Source of the DNA: Tepidimonas taiwanensis
Lineage (GTDB): Bacteria > Pseudomonadota > Gammaproteobacteria > Burkholderiales > Burkholderiaceae_C
DNA length: 64,000 bases
Reading direction: 5' to 3'
Assembly (NCBI RefSeq): GCF_020162115.1
Contig: NZ_CP083911.1
Span: 2,604,001-2,668,000, forward strand
Below, piece by piece: positions 43,303-52,326 of this stretch. How positions within the stretch are numbered: position 1 is the first letter of the stretch; the number at the start of each line of letters is the position of its first letter. The position numbers and the translations under genes were made by a program. The notes under the pieces were generated by a model. The model made no database searches and had not been told where the DNA came from. It worked only from the letters and a program-made list of their open reading frames with translations.

Positions 43303-44994
43303 ATGACGACTACCCCCACGCTGCGCGCGCCCGCGCGCCGTGCTCCCGATGCGCCGATCACCGTGTTCGGCCCGGATTTCCCGTTCGCCTATGACGAATG
43401 GCTGGTGCACCCGGCTGGCCTCGGGGAACTGCCGGCCAGCCGCCACGGTACCGAGGTCGCGGTCGTCGGTGCCGGCATGGCCGGCCTGACCGCCGCGTAC
43501 GAGCTGATGAAGCTCGGCTTGAAGCCCGTCGTGTACGAGGCGGCGCGCATGGGTGGCCGGCTGCGCTCACAACCGTTCGAGGGCGGCCACGGCGCGATCG
43601 CGGAGCTGGGCGGTATGCGCTTTCCGCTGTCGTCGACGGGCTTTTATCACTACGTCAACCTGTTGGGCCTGCAGAGCCGGCCGTTTCCCAACCCGTTGAC
43701 GCCGGCAGCCAACTGCACCGTCATCGACTTGGAGGGCCGCACGCACTGGGCGCGCACGATCGAGGACTTGCCGCCGCTGTTTCGCGAGGTGGCGCAGGCC
43801 TGGGCCGACGCGTTGGAAGAGGGCGCGGGCTTTACCGAGCTGCAAACCGCGATGCGCCAGCGCGACGTCGAGCGCGTCAAGGCGCTGTGGAACGCATTGG
43901 TGTCGCGCTGGGACGACCGCACGTTCTACGACTTCGTCTCGCAGTCCAGCGCCTTTCAGCGCCTGAGCTTCCACCACCGGGAGGTCTTTGGCCAGGTGGG
44001 CTTTGGCACCGGCGGGTGGGATTCGGACTTCCCGAACTCGATGCTGGAAATCCTGCGCGTGGTGCTGACCGGCTGCGACGAAAACCAGCACTACATCGTC
44101 GGTGGTGTGCAGCAGGTGCCGATGGGCCTGTGGCACCACGCGCCGCAGCGCCTCGTGCATTGGCCCAGCGGCACGACGCTCGCCAAATTGCACCACGGGG
44201 CGCCCCGCCCGGGCGTGCGCGCCATCCAACGTGCCGGCAACGGCCAGCTGGAGGTCACCGACGCTTGGGGCACGACCCGGCGTTACGACGCCGTGCTCGT
44301 GACGTGCCAGAGCTGGCTGCTGACCACGCAGATCGCGTGCGAGGAGTCGCTGTTCTCGCAAAAACTCTGGATGGCGCTGGACCGCACGCGCTACATGCAG
44401 TCGTCCAAGACCTTCGTGATGGTGGACCGGCCGTTCTGGAACGACCTGCGCGACAACGGCTGGCCGGTGATGGGCATGACGCTGACCGACCGCCTCACGC
44501 GCGGCACCTATCTGTTCGACAACGGGCCGGACAAGCCCGGCGTGATTTGTCTGTCCTACGCGTGGATGAGCGACGCGCTCAAGATGCTGCCGTACGACAG
44601 CACCAAGCGCGTGCAGCTCGCGCTGGACGCGCTGCGCAAGATCTATCCGGACGTCGATATCGCGAGCCACATCATCGGCGACCCGATCACCATCTCGTGG
44701 GAGGCCGATCCGCACTTCCTCGGGGCGTTCAAGGGCGCGCTGCCCGGGCATTACCGCTACAACCACCGCATGTACGGGCACTTCATGCAGGACGCGCTGC
44801 CCGAGCGGGAGCGCGGCATCTTCCTCGCCGGTGACGATATCTCGTTCACGCCGGCGTGGGTCGAGGGGGCGGTGCAGACGGCGCTCAACGCCGTGTGGGG
44901 CATCGTGCGCCACTTGGGCGGCGCGAGCCATCCGGACAACCCCGGCCCGGGCGATTACTATCCGCACATCGGCCCGGTGGCGCTGCCGGACTGA
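43303..44994 (+). CDS. davB: L-lysine 2-monooxygenase DavB (flavin amine oxidase fold)
   Basis: 563 aa. The dinucleotide-binding motif VAVVGAGMAGLTAAYELMKL is preceded by the family-specific start ITVFGPDFPFAYDEWLVHPA. Other close matches to Pseudomonas DavB as I remember it: GRLRSQPFEGGHGAIAELGG, FGQVGFGTGGWDSDFPNSML, WMALDRTRYMQSSKTFVMVD and GDDISFTPAWVEGAVQT. DavB oxidatively decarboxylates L-lysine to 5-aminovaleramide. The related tryptophan 2-monooxygenase is less similar. The ATG at 43303 follows AAAGGAGA. davA follows directly. Confidence 0.9.
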   Translation: MTTTPTLRAPARRAPDAPITVFGPDFPFAYDEWLVHPAGLGELPASRHGTEVAVVGAGMAGLTAAYELMKLGLKPVVYEAARMGGRLRSQPFEGGHGAIAELGGMRFPLSSTGFYHYVNLLGLQSRPFPNPLTPAANCTVIDLEGRTHWARTIEDLPPLFREVAQAWADALEEGAGFTELQTAMRQRDVERVKALWNALVSRWDDRTFYDFVSQSSAFQRLSFHHREVFGQVGFGTGGWDSDFPNSMLEILRVVLTGCDENQHYIVGGVQQVPMGLWHHAPQRLVHWPSGTTLAKLHHGAPRPGVRAIQRAGNGQLEVTDAWGTTRRYDAVLVTCQSWLLTTQIACEESLFSQKLWMALDRTRYMQSSKTFVMVDRPFWNDLRDNGWPVMGMTLTDRLTRGTYLFDNGPDKPGVICLSYAWMSDALKMLPYDSTKRVQLALDALRKIYPDVDIASHIIGDPITISWEADPHFLGAFKGALPGHYRYNHRMYGHFMQDALPERERGIFLAGDDISFTPAWVEGAVQTALNAVWGIVRHLGGASHPDNPGPGDYYPHIGPVALPD

Positions 44995-45044
44995 CGCCGC
45001 GCCGCACGGGCGCTGGAGCGAACGACAGGAGGACCCGACCGCAT

Positions 45045-45770
45045 ATGCGCATTGCGCTGTGGCAAACCGAACACCCATCCCCCGGCGACACCGCCGCCGC
45101 TCTGCAACGGCTGGACGCCGCCGCGCGTGACGCGGCCGCGCAGGGGGCGCGCTGGCTGGTCACGCCGGAGATGGCGCTCACCGGCTACCTGATCGACCCC
45201 GCGCGGCTGGCCGCGCTGGCCGAGGCGGCCGACGGGCCGCTCGCACAGGCCGTGGCCGCCATCGCCCGCTCGCGCGGTATCGGCATCGCCTACGGCTGGC
45301 CGGAGCGTCACCCGGAAGATGGCAAGCCGTACAACGCCGTGCAAGCGATCGGCCCGGACGGGACACGCCTGGCCGTGCACCGCAAGGTGCACCTCTTCGG
45401 CGCGGCGGACGCCGAGCGCTTCACGCCCGGGGATGCGGTCGCGCCACCGTTCGACTGGGAAGGGCAGCGCATCGGCCTGCTCATCTGCTACGACGTCGAG
45501 CAGCCCGCGGCGGTGCGGGCGCTGGCGCAACAGGGCGCACGGCTGATCCTCGTGCCCACGGCCAACATGCTGCCCTACGACGACGCCCCGCTGCTGACCG
45601 TGCCGCGCCTGGCGGCCGAGCAGCGTGTCGCCATCGCGTACGCCAACGCCTGCGGGGCGGAGGGCAGCACCTACTACGGTGGCTACAGCACGCTCGTCGG
45701 CCCCAACGGCGAAGTGCTGGCCCGCGCGGGGCGCGGGGCGACGCTCCTGGTGGCCGACGTTCCGGGATGA
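45045..45770 (+). CDS. davA: 5-aminovaleramidase DavA (nitrilase superfamily amidase)
   Basis: 241 aa. The catalytic triad of carbon-nitrogen hydrolases is present: Glu in VTPEMALTGY, Lys in HRKVHLFGAADAERF and Cys in IGLLICYDVEQPAA. LILVPTANMLPYD and YANACGAEGSTYYGG match DavA. It hydrolyses 5-aminovaleramide to 5-aminovalerate, completing the first half of the delta-aminovalerate lysine route with DavB. DavD/DavT are not in the window. It is shorter than Pseudomonas DavA at the C-terminus by roughly 20 residues. The ATG at 45045 follows AGGAGGA. Confidence 0.87.
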   Translation: MRIALWQTEHPSPGDTAAALQRLDAAARDAAAQGARWLVTPEMALTGYLIDPARLAALAEAADGPLAQAVAAIARSRGIGIAYGWPERHPEDGKPYNAVQAIGPDGTRLAVHRKVHLFGAADAERFTPGDAVAPPFDWEGQRIGLLICYDVEQPAAVRALAQQGARLILVPTANMLPYDDAPLLTVPRLAAEQRVAIAYANACGAEGSTYYGGYSTLVGPNGEVLARAGRGATLLVADVPG

Positions 45771-45823
45771 CAGTCACGGCAGGGAGCAGGCGCTTCCTTG
45801 GTGCACGGTTGCTGTCAAGTCGG

Positions 45824-45850
45824 TAGAATGCAAGCATCTGCAGCATGCTG
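45824..45850 (+). promoter_or_regulatory. fitAB promoter -10 and candidate operator palindrome
   Basis: TAGAAT (45824-45829) is a good -10 hexamer. CAGCATGCTG (45841-45850) is a perfect 10-bp palindrome, 14 nt before the antitoxin ATG, within an AGCAT-ATGCT repeat (45833-45849). Such palindromes are typical sites for autoregulation by ribbon-helix-helix antitoxins. No clear -35 is seen. Confidence 0.5.
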
Positions 45851-45864
45851 GAGTTTCGCTTGAC

Positions 45865-46119
45865 ATGCCCTCCGTAACGATTCGCCATGTGCCGGACGAG
45901 GTGCACCGCGCGATTCGGGTGCGCGCCGCGCAGCACGGGCGCAGCGCGGAGGCGGAGATGCGCGCCATCCTGGAGGCGGCGGTTCGTCCATCCAACCGCT
46001 TGAAGCTCGGATCCCTGCTGGCCGCCGCTGGTCGTCAGGTGGGGCTGACGGAGGAAGAATTTCGCGTTCTGCAGAGCGCGCGCGATCAGACGCCGGCCCG
46101 TGCCGCGAGCTTTGAATGA
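45865..46119 (+). CDS. FitA-type ribbon-helix-helix antitoxin
   Basis: 84 aa. MPSVTIRHVPDEVHRAIRVR AAQHGRSAEAEMRAILEAAV is the Arc/FitA ribbon-helix-helix: a short beta strand, then two helices with the RSAEAEMR signature. The C-terminal part (about 45-84) should wrap the toxin. The ATG at 45865 gives the canonical N-terminal strand. Its TGA overlaps the toxin ATG by 4 nt. Confidence 0.88.
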   Translation: MPSVTIRHVPDEVHRAIRVRAAQHGRSAEAEMRAILEAAVRPSNRLKLGSLLAAAGRQVGLTEEEFRVLQSARDQTPARAASFE

Positions 46120-46538
46120 TCTTGCTCGACACCAACGTGGTGTCCGAGCCGCTGCGGCCGACGCCAGCAACCCGCGTCATCGACTGGCTCGACCAACAAC
46201 CGCTCGAGACGCTTCATTTGTCGGTGATGACGGTGGCCGAGTTGCGCGCGGGCGTGGCGCTGCTGCCGGTGGGGCGGCGCCGCGCTCAGCTGCACGACGC
46301 CGTGGAAACGCAGCTGCTGCCCTCTTTTGCCGGGCGTGTGTTGCCGTTTGACCTGGCGTGTACCAGCGCCTATGCCCGGGTGTTGGCGGCGGCGCGCGAG
46401 GCGGGCTGCGCCATCGCGACGGCCGATGTCTGTATCGCGGCAGTGGCGTTGACCCACGGATTGATCGTTGCCACCCGCGACGTCCGACCCTTTCGCACCG
46501 TTGGCCTGACGGTCATCAACCCCTGGGAGGAAGGGTGA
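46116..46538 (+). CDS. FitB/VapC-type PIN-domain ribonuclease toxin
   Basis: 140 aa. The four acidic PIN-site residues fall in MILLDTNVVSEPLR (Asp5), VMTVAELRAGVALL (Glu42), ATADVCIAAVAL (Asp about 104) and VATRDVRPF (Asp about 122). It would cleave RNA when free of the antitoxin. Gene order and overlap are those of a type II toxin-antitoxin module. Confidence 0.9.
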   Translation: MILLDTNVVSEPLRPTPATRVIDWLDQQPLETLHLSVMTVAELRAGVALLPVGRRRAQLHDAVETQLLPSFAGRVLPFDLACTSAYARVLAAAREAGCAIATADVCIAAVALTHGLIVATRDVRPFRTVGLTVINPWEEG

Positions 46539-46602
46539 TGGAGGGTCCTGCCGTCAGCGGTGGCAAGGTGGTGGTCTGCCGACACCGCCACGGAGGACCG
46601 AA

Positions 46603-47550
46603 TCACCCGCCGGATGGGGCTGCCCCTTCGCGCAGCCCCCAAAACCCCGGCTGTCCATAGTGCTCCTTCAGGAAGTCCACCCACGCGCGCACACGGCGCG
46701 GCAGGTGGCGGGCGCTGGGAAAGACGGCGTAGATGCCGTTCGGCGGGGCGGCGTAGTCGTCCAGCACGGCGACGAGCCGCCCGGCGTCGAGGTCGGCTTG
46801 CACCTCCCACGTGCTGCGCCATGCCAGCCCCAGGCCCGCGAGGCACCATTCGTACAGCACCTGCCCGTCGGTGCAGTCCAGCGGGCCGCGCGGGCGCACG
46901 TGCAGCAGCTGGCGCTGGCCCGCTTCGGCGGGCACGCTGAAGGCCCAGCCGCGCGTTTGTGACGCGTCCGACGACAGCACCAGGCAGTCGTGTTGCAGCA
47001 GGTCGTGTGGGTGGCGTGGCACGCCGCGGCGCTGCAGGTAGGACGGCGCGGCGACGACGCGGCGGCGGTTGTCGGCCAGCCGCACGCTCACCAGCGACGA
47101 ATCCGGCAGGTCGCCGACGCGCACCGCGCAGTCGTAGCCTTCGGCGATGAGGTCGACGACGCGATCGCTGAGGTTGAGCGAGACCGTGATTTCCGGATAC
47201 CGCGCGCGAAAGGCGGGCACCAGCGGCGCGACGTGCCGCCGGCCAAAGCCGGCCGGGGCGGTGATGCGCAGGTGGCCGCGCACGGCGCTGCCGCCGGCGC
47301 TGACGTTGGCTTCGGCCTGCGCGAGTTCGGCGAGCAGCCGCTGGCAGTCTTCCAGAAACGCGCTGCCTTCGGGCGTGAGGGTCAGGCGCCGCGTCGTGCG
47401 CACCAGCAGCTTGACGCCGAGGTGCTCCTCCAGCGCGTCGAGGCGTCGGGCGATGATGGCGGGCACGACCCCTTCGGCGCGGGCGGCGGCGGCCAGGCTG
47501 CCGCGCTGCGCGACGGCCACGAAGGTTTCCATCGCCCGGAGCCGGTCCAT
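46603..47550 (-). CDS. LysR-family transcriptional regulator
   Basis: 315 aa. The N-terminal HTH is MDRLRAMETFVAVAQRGSLA with AEGVVPAIIARRLDALEEHL, and the effector domain begins VRGHLRITAPAGFGRRHVAP. It belongs to the CrgA/DmlR-like group. It is divergent from glcB with 147 nt between starts, which suggests control of glcB, but the inducer is unknown. Confidence 0.88.
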   Translation of the reverse strand: MDRLRAMETFVAVAQRGSLAAAARAEGVVPAIIARRLDALEEHLGVKLLVRTTRRLTLTPEGSAFLEDCQRLLAELAQAEANVSAGGSAVRGHLRITAPAGFGRRHVAPLVPAFRARYPEITVSLNLSDRVVDLIAEGYDCAVRVGDLPDSSLVSVRLADNRRRVVAAPSYLQRRGVPRHPHDLLQHDCLVLSSDASQTRGWAFSVPAEAGQRQLLHVRPRGPLDCTDGQVLYEWCLAGLGLAWRSTWEVQADLDAGRLVAVLDDYAAPPNGIYAVFPSARHLPRRVRAWVDFLKEHYGQPGFWGLREGAAPSGG

Positions 47551-47697
47551 GCGGACGATTATTCAACAAAAAGTCATGGCTGTTGCCCGGGGCAGGGGGT
47601 CGATCGCCGGCGGGTTTTCCCCTACAGTCACACGCTCGGACCTATGCCGTTCCGGCTCCCCGGGGCGGAAAGTGATTTATCTGGAGCAATCGGGATC

Positions 47698-49923
47698 ATG
47701 ACGACTTCGCGCATCACGGTGGGCCGCCTGCAGGTGGCCGAGGTGCTGTACCGTTTCATCGAGGATCAGGTGCTGCCCGGCACCGGTATCGACAGCGCGC
47801 GTTTCTGGAGCGGCTTCGACGCCATCGTGGCGGACCTGGCGCCGAAGAACCGCGCGCTGCTGGCCGAGCGCGACCGCCTGCAGGCCGAGCTGGACAAGTG
47901 GCACAGCGCCAACCCGGGACCGATCCGTAACCCGGCGGCGTACCGGCAGTTTCTGGAAACGATCGGCTACCTCGTGCCGCCGCCGGGTGACGTGCGCGTG
48001 ACCACGGCCAACGTGGACGCGGAACTGGCCACGCAGGCCGGGCCGCAGCTGGTCGTGCCCATCCTCAACGCGCGCTACGCGCTCAACGCGGCCAACGCGC
48101 GCTGGGGCAGCCTCTACGACGCGCTCTACGGGACGGATGCAATCCCCGAGGCCGACGGCTGCGAGAAAGGCCCGGGCTATAACGAGAAGCGCGGCGCCAA
48201 AGTCATCGCCTACGCGCGCAACGTGCTGGATCAGGCCGCGCCGCTGGCACAGGGTTCGCACGCCGACGCCACCCGTTACGCCGTGGAGGGCGGTGCGCTG
48301 CGCGTGACGCTGCGCGACGGGGCGGTGACCGGGTTGCGAGACCCGGTGCAGTTCGTCGGCTATCAGGGGGACGCCGCGGCGCCGTCGTCGGTGCTGCTGC
48401 GCCACCACGGCCTGCACCTGGACATCCGCATCGACCGCGCGCACCCGATCGGCGCCACCGACCCGGCCGGCGTGTGCGACGTCGTGGTGGAGGCGGCGCT
48501 GTCCACCATCCTCGATCTGGAGGACTCGGTCGCCGCGGTGGACGCCGAAGACAAGGTGCTCGGCTACCGCAACTGGCTGGGCATTCTGCAGGGGTGGCTG
48601 ACCGAGTCGTTCGACAAGGGCGGCCGCACGATGACGCGCGGGCTGCACGGCGACCGCCGCTACACCGCGCCGGACGGCCGGGGTGAGGTGGTGTTGCCCG
48701 GGCGCTCGCTGCTGTTCGTGCGCAACGTCGGCCACTTGATGACCAACCCGGCCATCCTCTACACCGACGCCGACGGCACGGTGCGCGAGATCCCGGAAGG
48801 CATCATGGACGCCGTCGTGACGACGACGATCGCGCTGCACGACCTGCAGGGCCACGGCAAGCTGCCCAGCGGCGAGCCAATCCGCAACAGCCGCACCGGC
48901 AGCATCTACATCGTCAAGCCCAAGATGCACGGCCCGCGCGAGGTGGCGTTCGCCGCCGAGCTGTTCAGCCGCGTGGAGCAGATGCTCGGCCTGCCCGACA
49001 GCACGGTCAAGCTCGGCATCATGGACGAGGAGCGCCGCACCAGCGTCAACCTCAAGGCCTGCATCGCCGCCGCCAGCAGCCGCGTGGCGTTCATCAACAC
49101 CGGGTTCCTGGACCGCACCGGCGACGAGATCCACACCGCGATGCTCGCCGGCCCGATGATCCGCAAGAACGACATGAAGAGCAGCGCCTGGATCCAGGCG
49201 TACGAGCGCAACAACGTGCTCGTGGGCCTCAAGTGCGGGCTGCGCGGCCGCGCGCAGATCGGCAAGGGTATGTGGGCCATGCCGGACCTGATGGCGGCGA
49301 TGCTGGAGCAAAAGATCGCGCACCCGAAGGCCGGTGCCAACACCGCCTGGGTGCCGAGCCCCACCGCGGCGACGCTGCACGCGCTGCACTACCACCAGGT
49401 GGACGTGTTCGCCATCCAGCAGGAGCTGGAAAAGATCGACGCCGACGCCGAGCGCGACACGCTGCTCGCTGGCCTGCTGACCGTGCCCGTCAGCCCCAAC
49501 CCGAACTGGAGCGACGCCGAGAAGCAGCAGGAGCTGGACAACAACATCCAGGGCATCCTGGGCTACGTGGTGCGCTGGGTGGACCAGGGCGTGGGCTGCT
49601 CCAAGGTGCCGGACATCAACGATGTCGGCCTGATGGAAGACCGTGCGACGCTGCGCATCAGCAGCCAGCACGTGGCCAACTGGCTGCACCACGGCGTCGT
49701 CACGGCCGAGCAGGTGCGCGCCACCTTCGAGCGCATGGCGGCCAAGGTCGACCAGCAAAACGCGGGTGACCCCAACTACCGCCCGATGGCGCCGAACTTC
49801 GCGCAGAGCATGGCGTTCCAGGCGGCACTGGACCTCGTCTTCAAGGGCAAGGAGCAGCCCAGCGGCTACACCGAGCCGCTGCTGCACGCCTGGCGGCAGA
49901 AGGTCAAGGCCGCGCGCGGCTAG
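47698..49923 (+). CDS. glcB: Malate synthase G
   Basis: 741 aa. It condenses glyoxylate and acetyl-CoA to malate. Recognisable segments: VVVEAALSTILDLEDSVAAV (Mg2+/glyoxylate-site region), RGLHGDRRYTAPDG, IYIVKPKMHGPREVAFAAEL, LGIMDEERRTSVNLKACI and FINTGFLDRTGDEIHTAMLA. The ATG at 47698 follows CTGGAGCAATCGGGATC. Its TAG shares two bases with the stop of the convergent cyclase gene. Confidence 0.97.
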   Translation: MTTSRITVGRLQVAEVLYRFIEDQVLPGTGIDSARFWSGFDAIVADLAPKNRALLAERDRLQAELDKWHSANPGPIRNPAAYRQFLETIGYLVPPPGDVRVTTANVDAELATQAGPQLVVPILNARYALNAANARWGSLYDALYGTDAIPEADGCEKGPGYNEKRGAKVIAYARNVLDQAAPLAQGSHADATRYAVEGGALRVTLRDGAVTGLRDPVQFVGYQGDAAAPSSVLLRHHGLHLDIRIDRAHPIGATDPAGVCDVVVEAALSTILDLEDSVAAVDAEDKVLGYRNWLGILQGWLTESFDKGGRTMTRGLHGDRRYTAPDGRGEVVLPGRSLLFVRNVGHLMTNPAILYTDADGTVREIPEGIMDAVVTTTIALHDLQGHGKLPSGEPIRNSRTGSIYIVKPKMHGPREVAFAAELFSRVEQMLGLPDSTVKLGIMDEERRTSVNLKACIAAASSRVAFINTGFLDRTGDEIHTAMLAGPMIRKNDMKSSAWIQAYERNNVLVGLKCGLRGRAQIGKGMWAMPDLMAAMLEQKIAHPKAGANTAWVPSPTAATLHALHYHQVDVFAIQQELEKIDADAERDTLLAGLLTVPVSPNPNWSDAEKQQELDNNIQGILGYVVRWVDQGVGCSKVPDINDVGLMEDRATLRISSQHVANWLHHGVVTAEQVRATFERMAAKVDQQNAGDPNYRPMAPNFAQSMAFQAALDLVFKGKEQPSGYTEPLLHAWRQKVKAARG

Positions 49924-50897
49924 GCTGTTACCGACGGGGCCCGCCCCTGCCGGGGCGGGCGTGCTTGGTCGCAGCGGCCTGGGCGGGCGATTTCGCTTTC
50001 CATCCAGCGACGCCGCCCAGCACGCTTGGCCCGGTACAGTGCCTCGTCACTGCGTTGCAGCAGGTTTTCCAGTGACTTGCCCGTCTCGTCGTGGTGGCGT
50101 GCGAGCCCGGCGCTGGCGGATACGGCAATTTCCTCGCCCTGGTAGCGCACAGGTTGGCCGGAGACGGCGGCGAGCATGCGATCGGCCGTTCGGTGGGCGT
50201 GGGCCCGATCCGTGGCGGTAAAAAGCAACAAAAACTCCTCGCCGCCGTAGCGCAGCAGCGGCTCGCCCTGGCGCGTGCACGCCCGCAGGCGCTGCGCCAC
50301 TTCGCGCAACACAGCGTCGCCCGCTGCATGCCCGTGGGTGTCGTTGATGGCCTTGAAGTGATCCAAATCCAGCAGCAACGCATACACCGCTTCGCCACGG
50401 CGGTTGGCTTGCGCGCGCAGGGCGCCGAACTGCTCAGGCAAGCGGTGACGCAGCGGCAGCTGGGTGAGCGGGTCACATGTCAGCAGATTGGACAGCACCG
50501 CCGTTTTGAGCCGCTCCAGCGCACTGACCAGATGGCGTTGGTGACGTTCGAAGCCGCTCAGCGCCTGCTGCACACGGTTCGGGTCGGTGCGCGCGCCGGC
50601 AGCCCACAGACCGGCGACCGCCGCGTGCATGGCCATGTGTTCGCGGCGGATTTCGTTGAGCAGCTCAGCGTTGTGCAGCTGCAACGGCGCGGGCGCATGC
50701 GCCAGCCATTTTCCCAGTTCACATTGCTCGTGCGCATTGTCGGCGCAGATGTCGCCGGGCGGCGTCTGGTGCAGCAGCGCACAGCGCAGGACGCGGTGTG
50801 TCCATGCCAGGTGCTGCGCGATGGCAGCGTCGATATCCCGTGCCAGTTGGGATGCCACGTCCCCGTCGGCGGGGGCTGGCATCGTGGGGTGCGTCAT
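49920..50897 (-). CDS. dgcZ: Zinc-sensing diguanylate cyclase (CZB-GGEEF, DgcZ-like)
   Basis: 325 aa. An N-terminal CZB domain has the ligand set seen in E. coli DgcZ: His29 (QHLAWTHRVL), Cys59 (CELGKWL) and His87/His91 (REHMAMH). The C-terminal cyclase domain has DPLTQLPLRHRL, LLLDLDHFKAINDTHGHAAG and active-site RYGGEEFLLLF. Zinc binding represses this type of cyclase. The inhibitory RxxD site reads RQGE, so product inhibition may be weak. It overlaps the glcB stop by 3 nt, and a 9-bp GC hairpin (49939-49960) lies inside its 3' end. Confidence 0.9.
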   Translation of the reverse strand: MTHPTMPAPADGDVASQLARDIDAAIAQHLAWTHRVLRCALLHQTPPGDICADNAHEQCELGKWLAHAPAPLQLHNAELLNEIRREHMAMHAAVAGLWAAGARTDPNRVQQALSGFERHQRHLVSALERLKTAVLSNLLTCDPLTQLPLRHRLPEQFGALRAQANRRGEAVYALLLDLDHFKAINDTHGHAAGDAVLREVAQRLRACTRQGEPLLRYGGEEFLLLFTATDRAHAHRTADRMLAAVSGQPVRYQGEEIAVSASAGLARHHDETGKSLENLLQRSDEALYRAKRAGRRRWMESEIARPGRCDQARPPRQGRAPSVTA

Positions 50898-51084
50898 GAT
50901 GCGAAGGATGATGTGCCGGTGTTTCGATTATCTTTACGTTGTTCAGCAGCGGCAATGCCAAGGGAACGGCCGGGGAGGCGGGCGTTGCATGGCACGGGCG
51001 TTACCCCTGGCGCGTCGCTGGCGGTGCCGCGGCGGCGTGTGTTGCACGCAAGGTTCGTTTCATGGGGTGTGAGGAGATATTGCG

Positions 51085-51386
51085 ATGGACACGGCGGACA
51101 GCGCCACGCACACAGCGCATCGGCGCTTCCCGACGGCAGCGGCAGTGGTGGGTGCGAGTGCTGAGTTGGCTGTCGGGTCAGCAGCGATGGATGCCGCTCG
51201 TTGTCCTCTGTGTGGCGGCCCCAATGGATGCGCGATGGTTCACGAGCGTGAGACGGGCCGGGCCGGCCCCAGCCACCGTGTTGGTGCACGCACATGACGT
51301 TCAGTGAGGCCGTGCTGAAGCGGGTGCCACCTGCGGCGCGCGGGCGAGCGTGTGTGTGCGCGCAGTGCGCGCGTGCGCAAGACTGA
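51085..51386 (+). pseudogene. Cysteine-rich CWC-family gene with a frameshift
   Basis: A good ribosome-binding site (GTGAGGAG) precedes the ATG at 51085. Frame 1 gives CPLCGGPNGCAM, the first half of the CWC zinc-binding motif, but soon runs into a stop. The second half is in another frame from about 51261: PPCWCTHMTFSEAVLKRVPP and CVCAQC, ending at TGA 51384-51386. Together they make a full CWC protein of about 100 aa. The shift lies in the GC-only stretch 51256-51270 and could be a real mutation or a sequencing error. Function of the family is unknown. Confidence 0.75.
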
Positions 51387-51420
51387 CGCGGTGTGTCTTC
51401 GGTGTGCCAGCGAGGGACCA

Positions 51421-52212
51421 TCAGGCCGGGGGCACCGAAGGCGGCGATGACGGCTCGATGGCCCGCACGAAAGTCACCTGAGCCCGAAGCTGAGCCGCTG
51501 CGGCGTCTTGCCGCAGCTCGATGGCACCATCGGTGTCGGCCAGCCGTTGCGCGAGCAACCACGGCATGCTGTGGGCCGGCGGCGGGTTGGCTGCGCTTTC
51601 GACCGTACCGGCCCGGACGCTCAGCGTCAAACGGGCACCGCGGTACATGGTGGTGCTCGATGAGACCGCGGTGGCGCTGGGATCACCGGTCAAGCAGTCG
51701 ATAGGAGCCACCGCGATATCCACATGCGAACCGTGTTGGATGGCCCAATCCAGCAGCGCTTGCACCAGGCCATACGCCAGCGTGGGGTCGACGAGGACCG
51801 GGGCAGCCGAGAGCTGCTGCTCGACCGTGATGCCCAGCGCGGCCAGCGTTTCGCAGCGCTCGGCCAGTGCCGCCGCCGTCACGTCGGCGAGATCGATTTT
51901 TTCGTGGGTTTGTCGAACCTGTCCGCGCAGCAGCCGCGCAATCTGCTGACTCTGCATGCCGCCGCGCTTCAGGCACAAGGCCGGCCGGGCCAGGATCTCG
52001 ACCTCTGCCGCGGACAAACGCCCCCGTTGTTGGAGCAGCTCCAGTCCGCGCAGCAGGTGATCCACCGTATCGACCGCTTGCGCGGTGATGGCGTTGGCCA
52101 GTTCCGCCCAGGCCTCGATCAACAGAGATGCATCCGGCGCAGCGAGGCCTTGAAGCGGCCGCTGCGCGAGGGCTGGGGATGGCGGCGCGTGGGGTGCAGA
52201 GGGCTCCGTCAT
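51421..52212 (-). CDS. Degenerate histidine-kinase-like protein, function unknown
   Basis: 263 aa from the ATG at 52212. The first half is helical (LLIEAWAELANAITAQAVDT, VDHLLRGLELLQQRG). The second half resembles a GHKL ATPase fold: VDPTLAYGLVQALLDWAIQH stands where the N-box would be, but its Asn is Ala/Asp-like, and no clear G-boxes are seen. It may be a signalling pseudo-kinase or phosphotransfer-like protein. It is divergent from hemB with 114 nt between. Confidence 0.6.
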   Translation of the reverse strand: MTEPSAPHAPPSPALAQRPLQGLAAPDASLLIEAWAELANAITAQAVDTVDHLLRGLELLQQRGRLSAAEVEILARPALCLKRGGMQSQQIARLLRGQVRQTHEKIDLADVTAAALAERCETLAALGITVEQQLSAAPVLVDPTLAYGLVQALLDWAIQHGSHVDIAVAPIDCLTGDPSATAVSSSTTMYRGARLTLSVRAGTVESAANPPPAHSMPWLLAQRLADTDGAIELRQDAAAAQLRAQVTFVRAIEPSSPPSVPPA

Positions 52213-52326
52213 GGCTGTGCGCAGTGCCTGCCAGCGTGGGTTGTTGGCCCATTGAAGCGGCTTGCGATGCCGGTGATGCGATCCACTCCAGTGTAGTCGA
52301 GCCGCCGACGGGCCACAATAACGACC

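Noticed and set aside
50939..51307. 122-aa plus-strand ORF in the gap after the CZB cyclase
   Set aside because: No ribosome-binding site, and it overlaps the better supported CWC gene in another frame.
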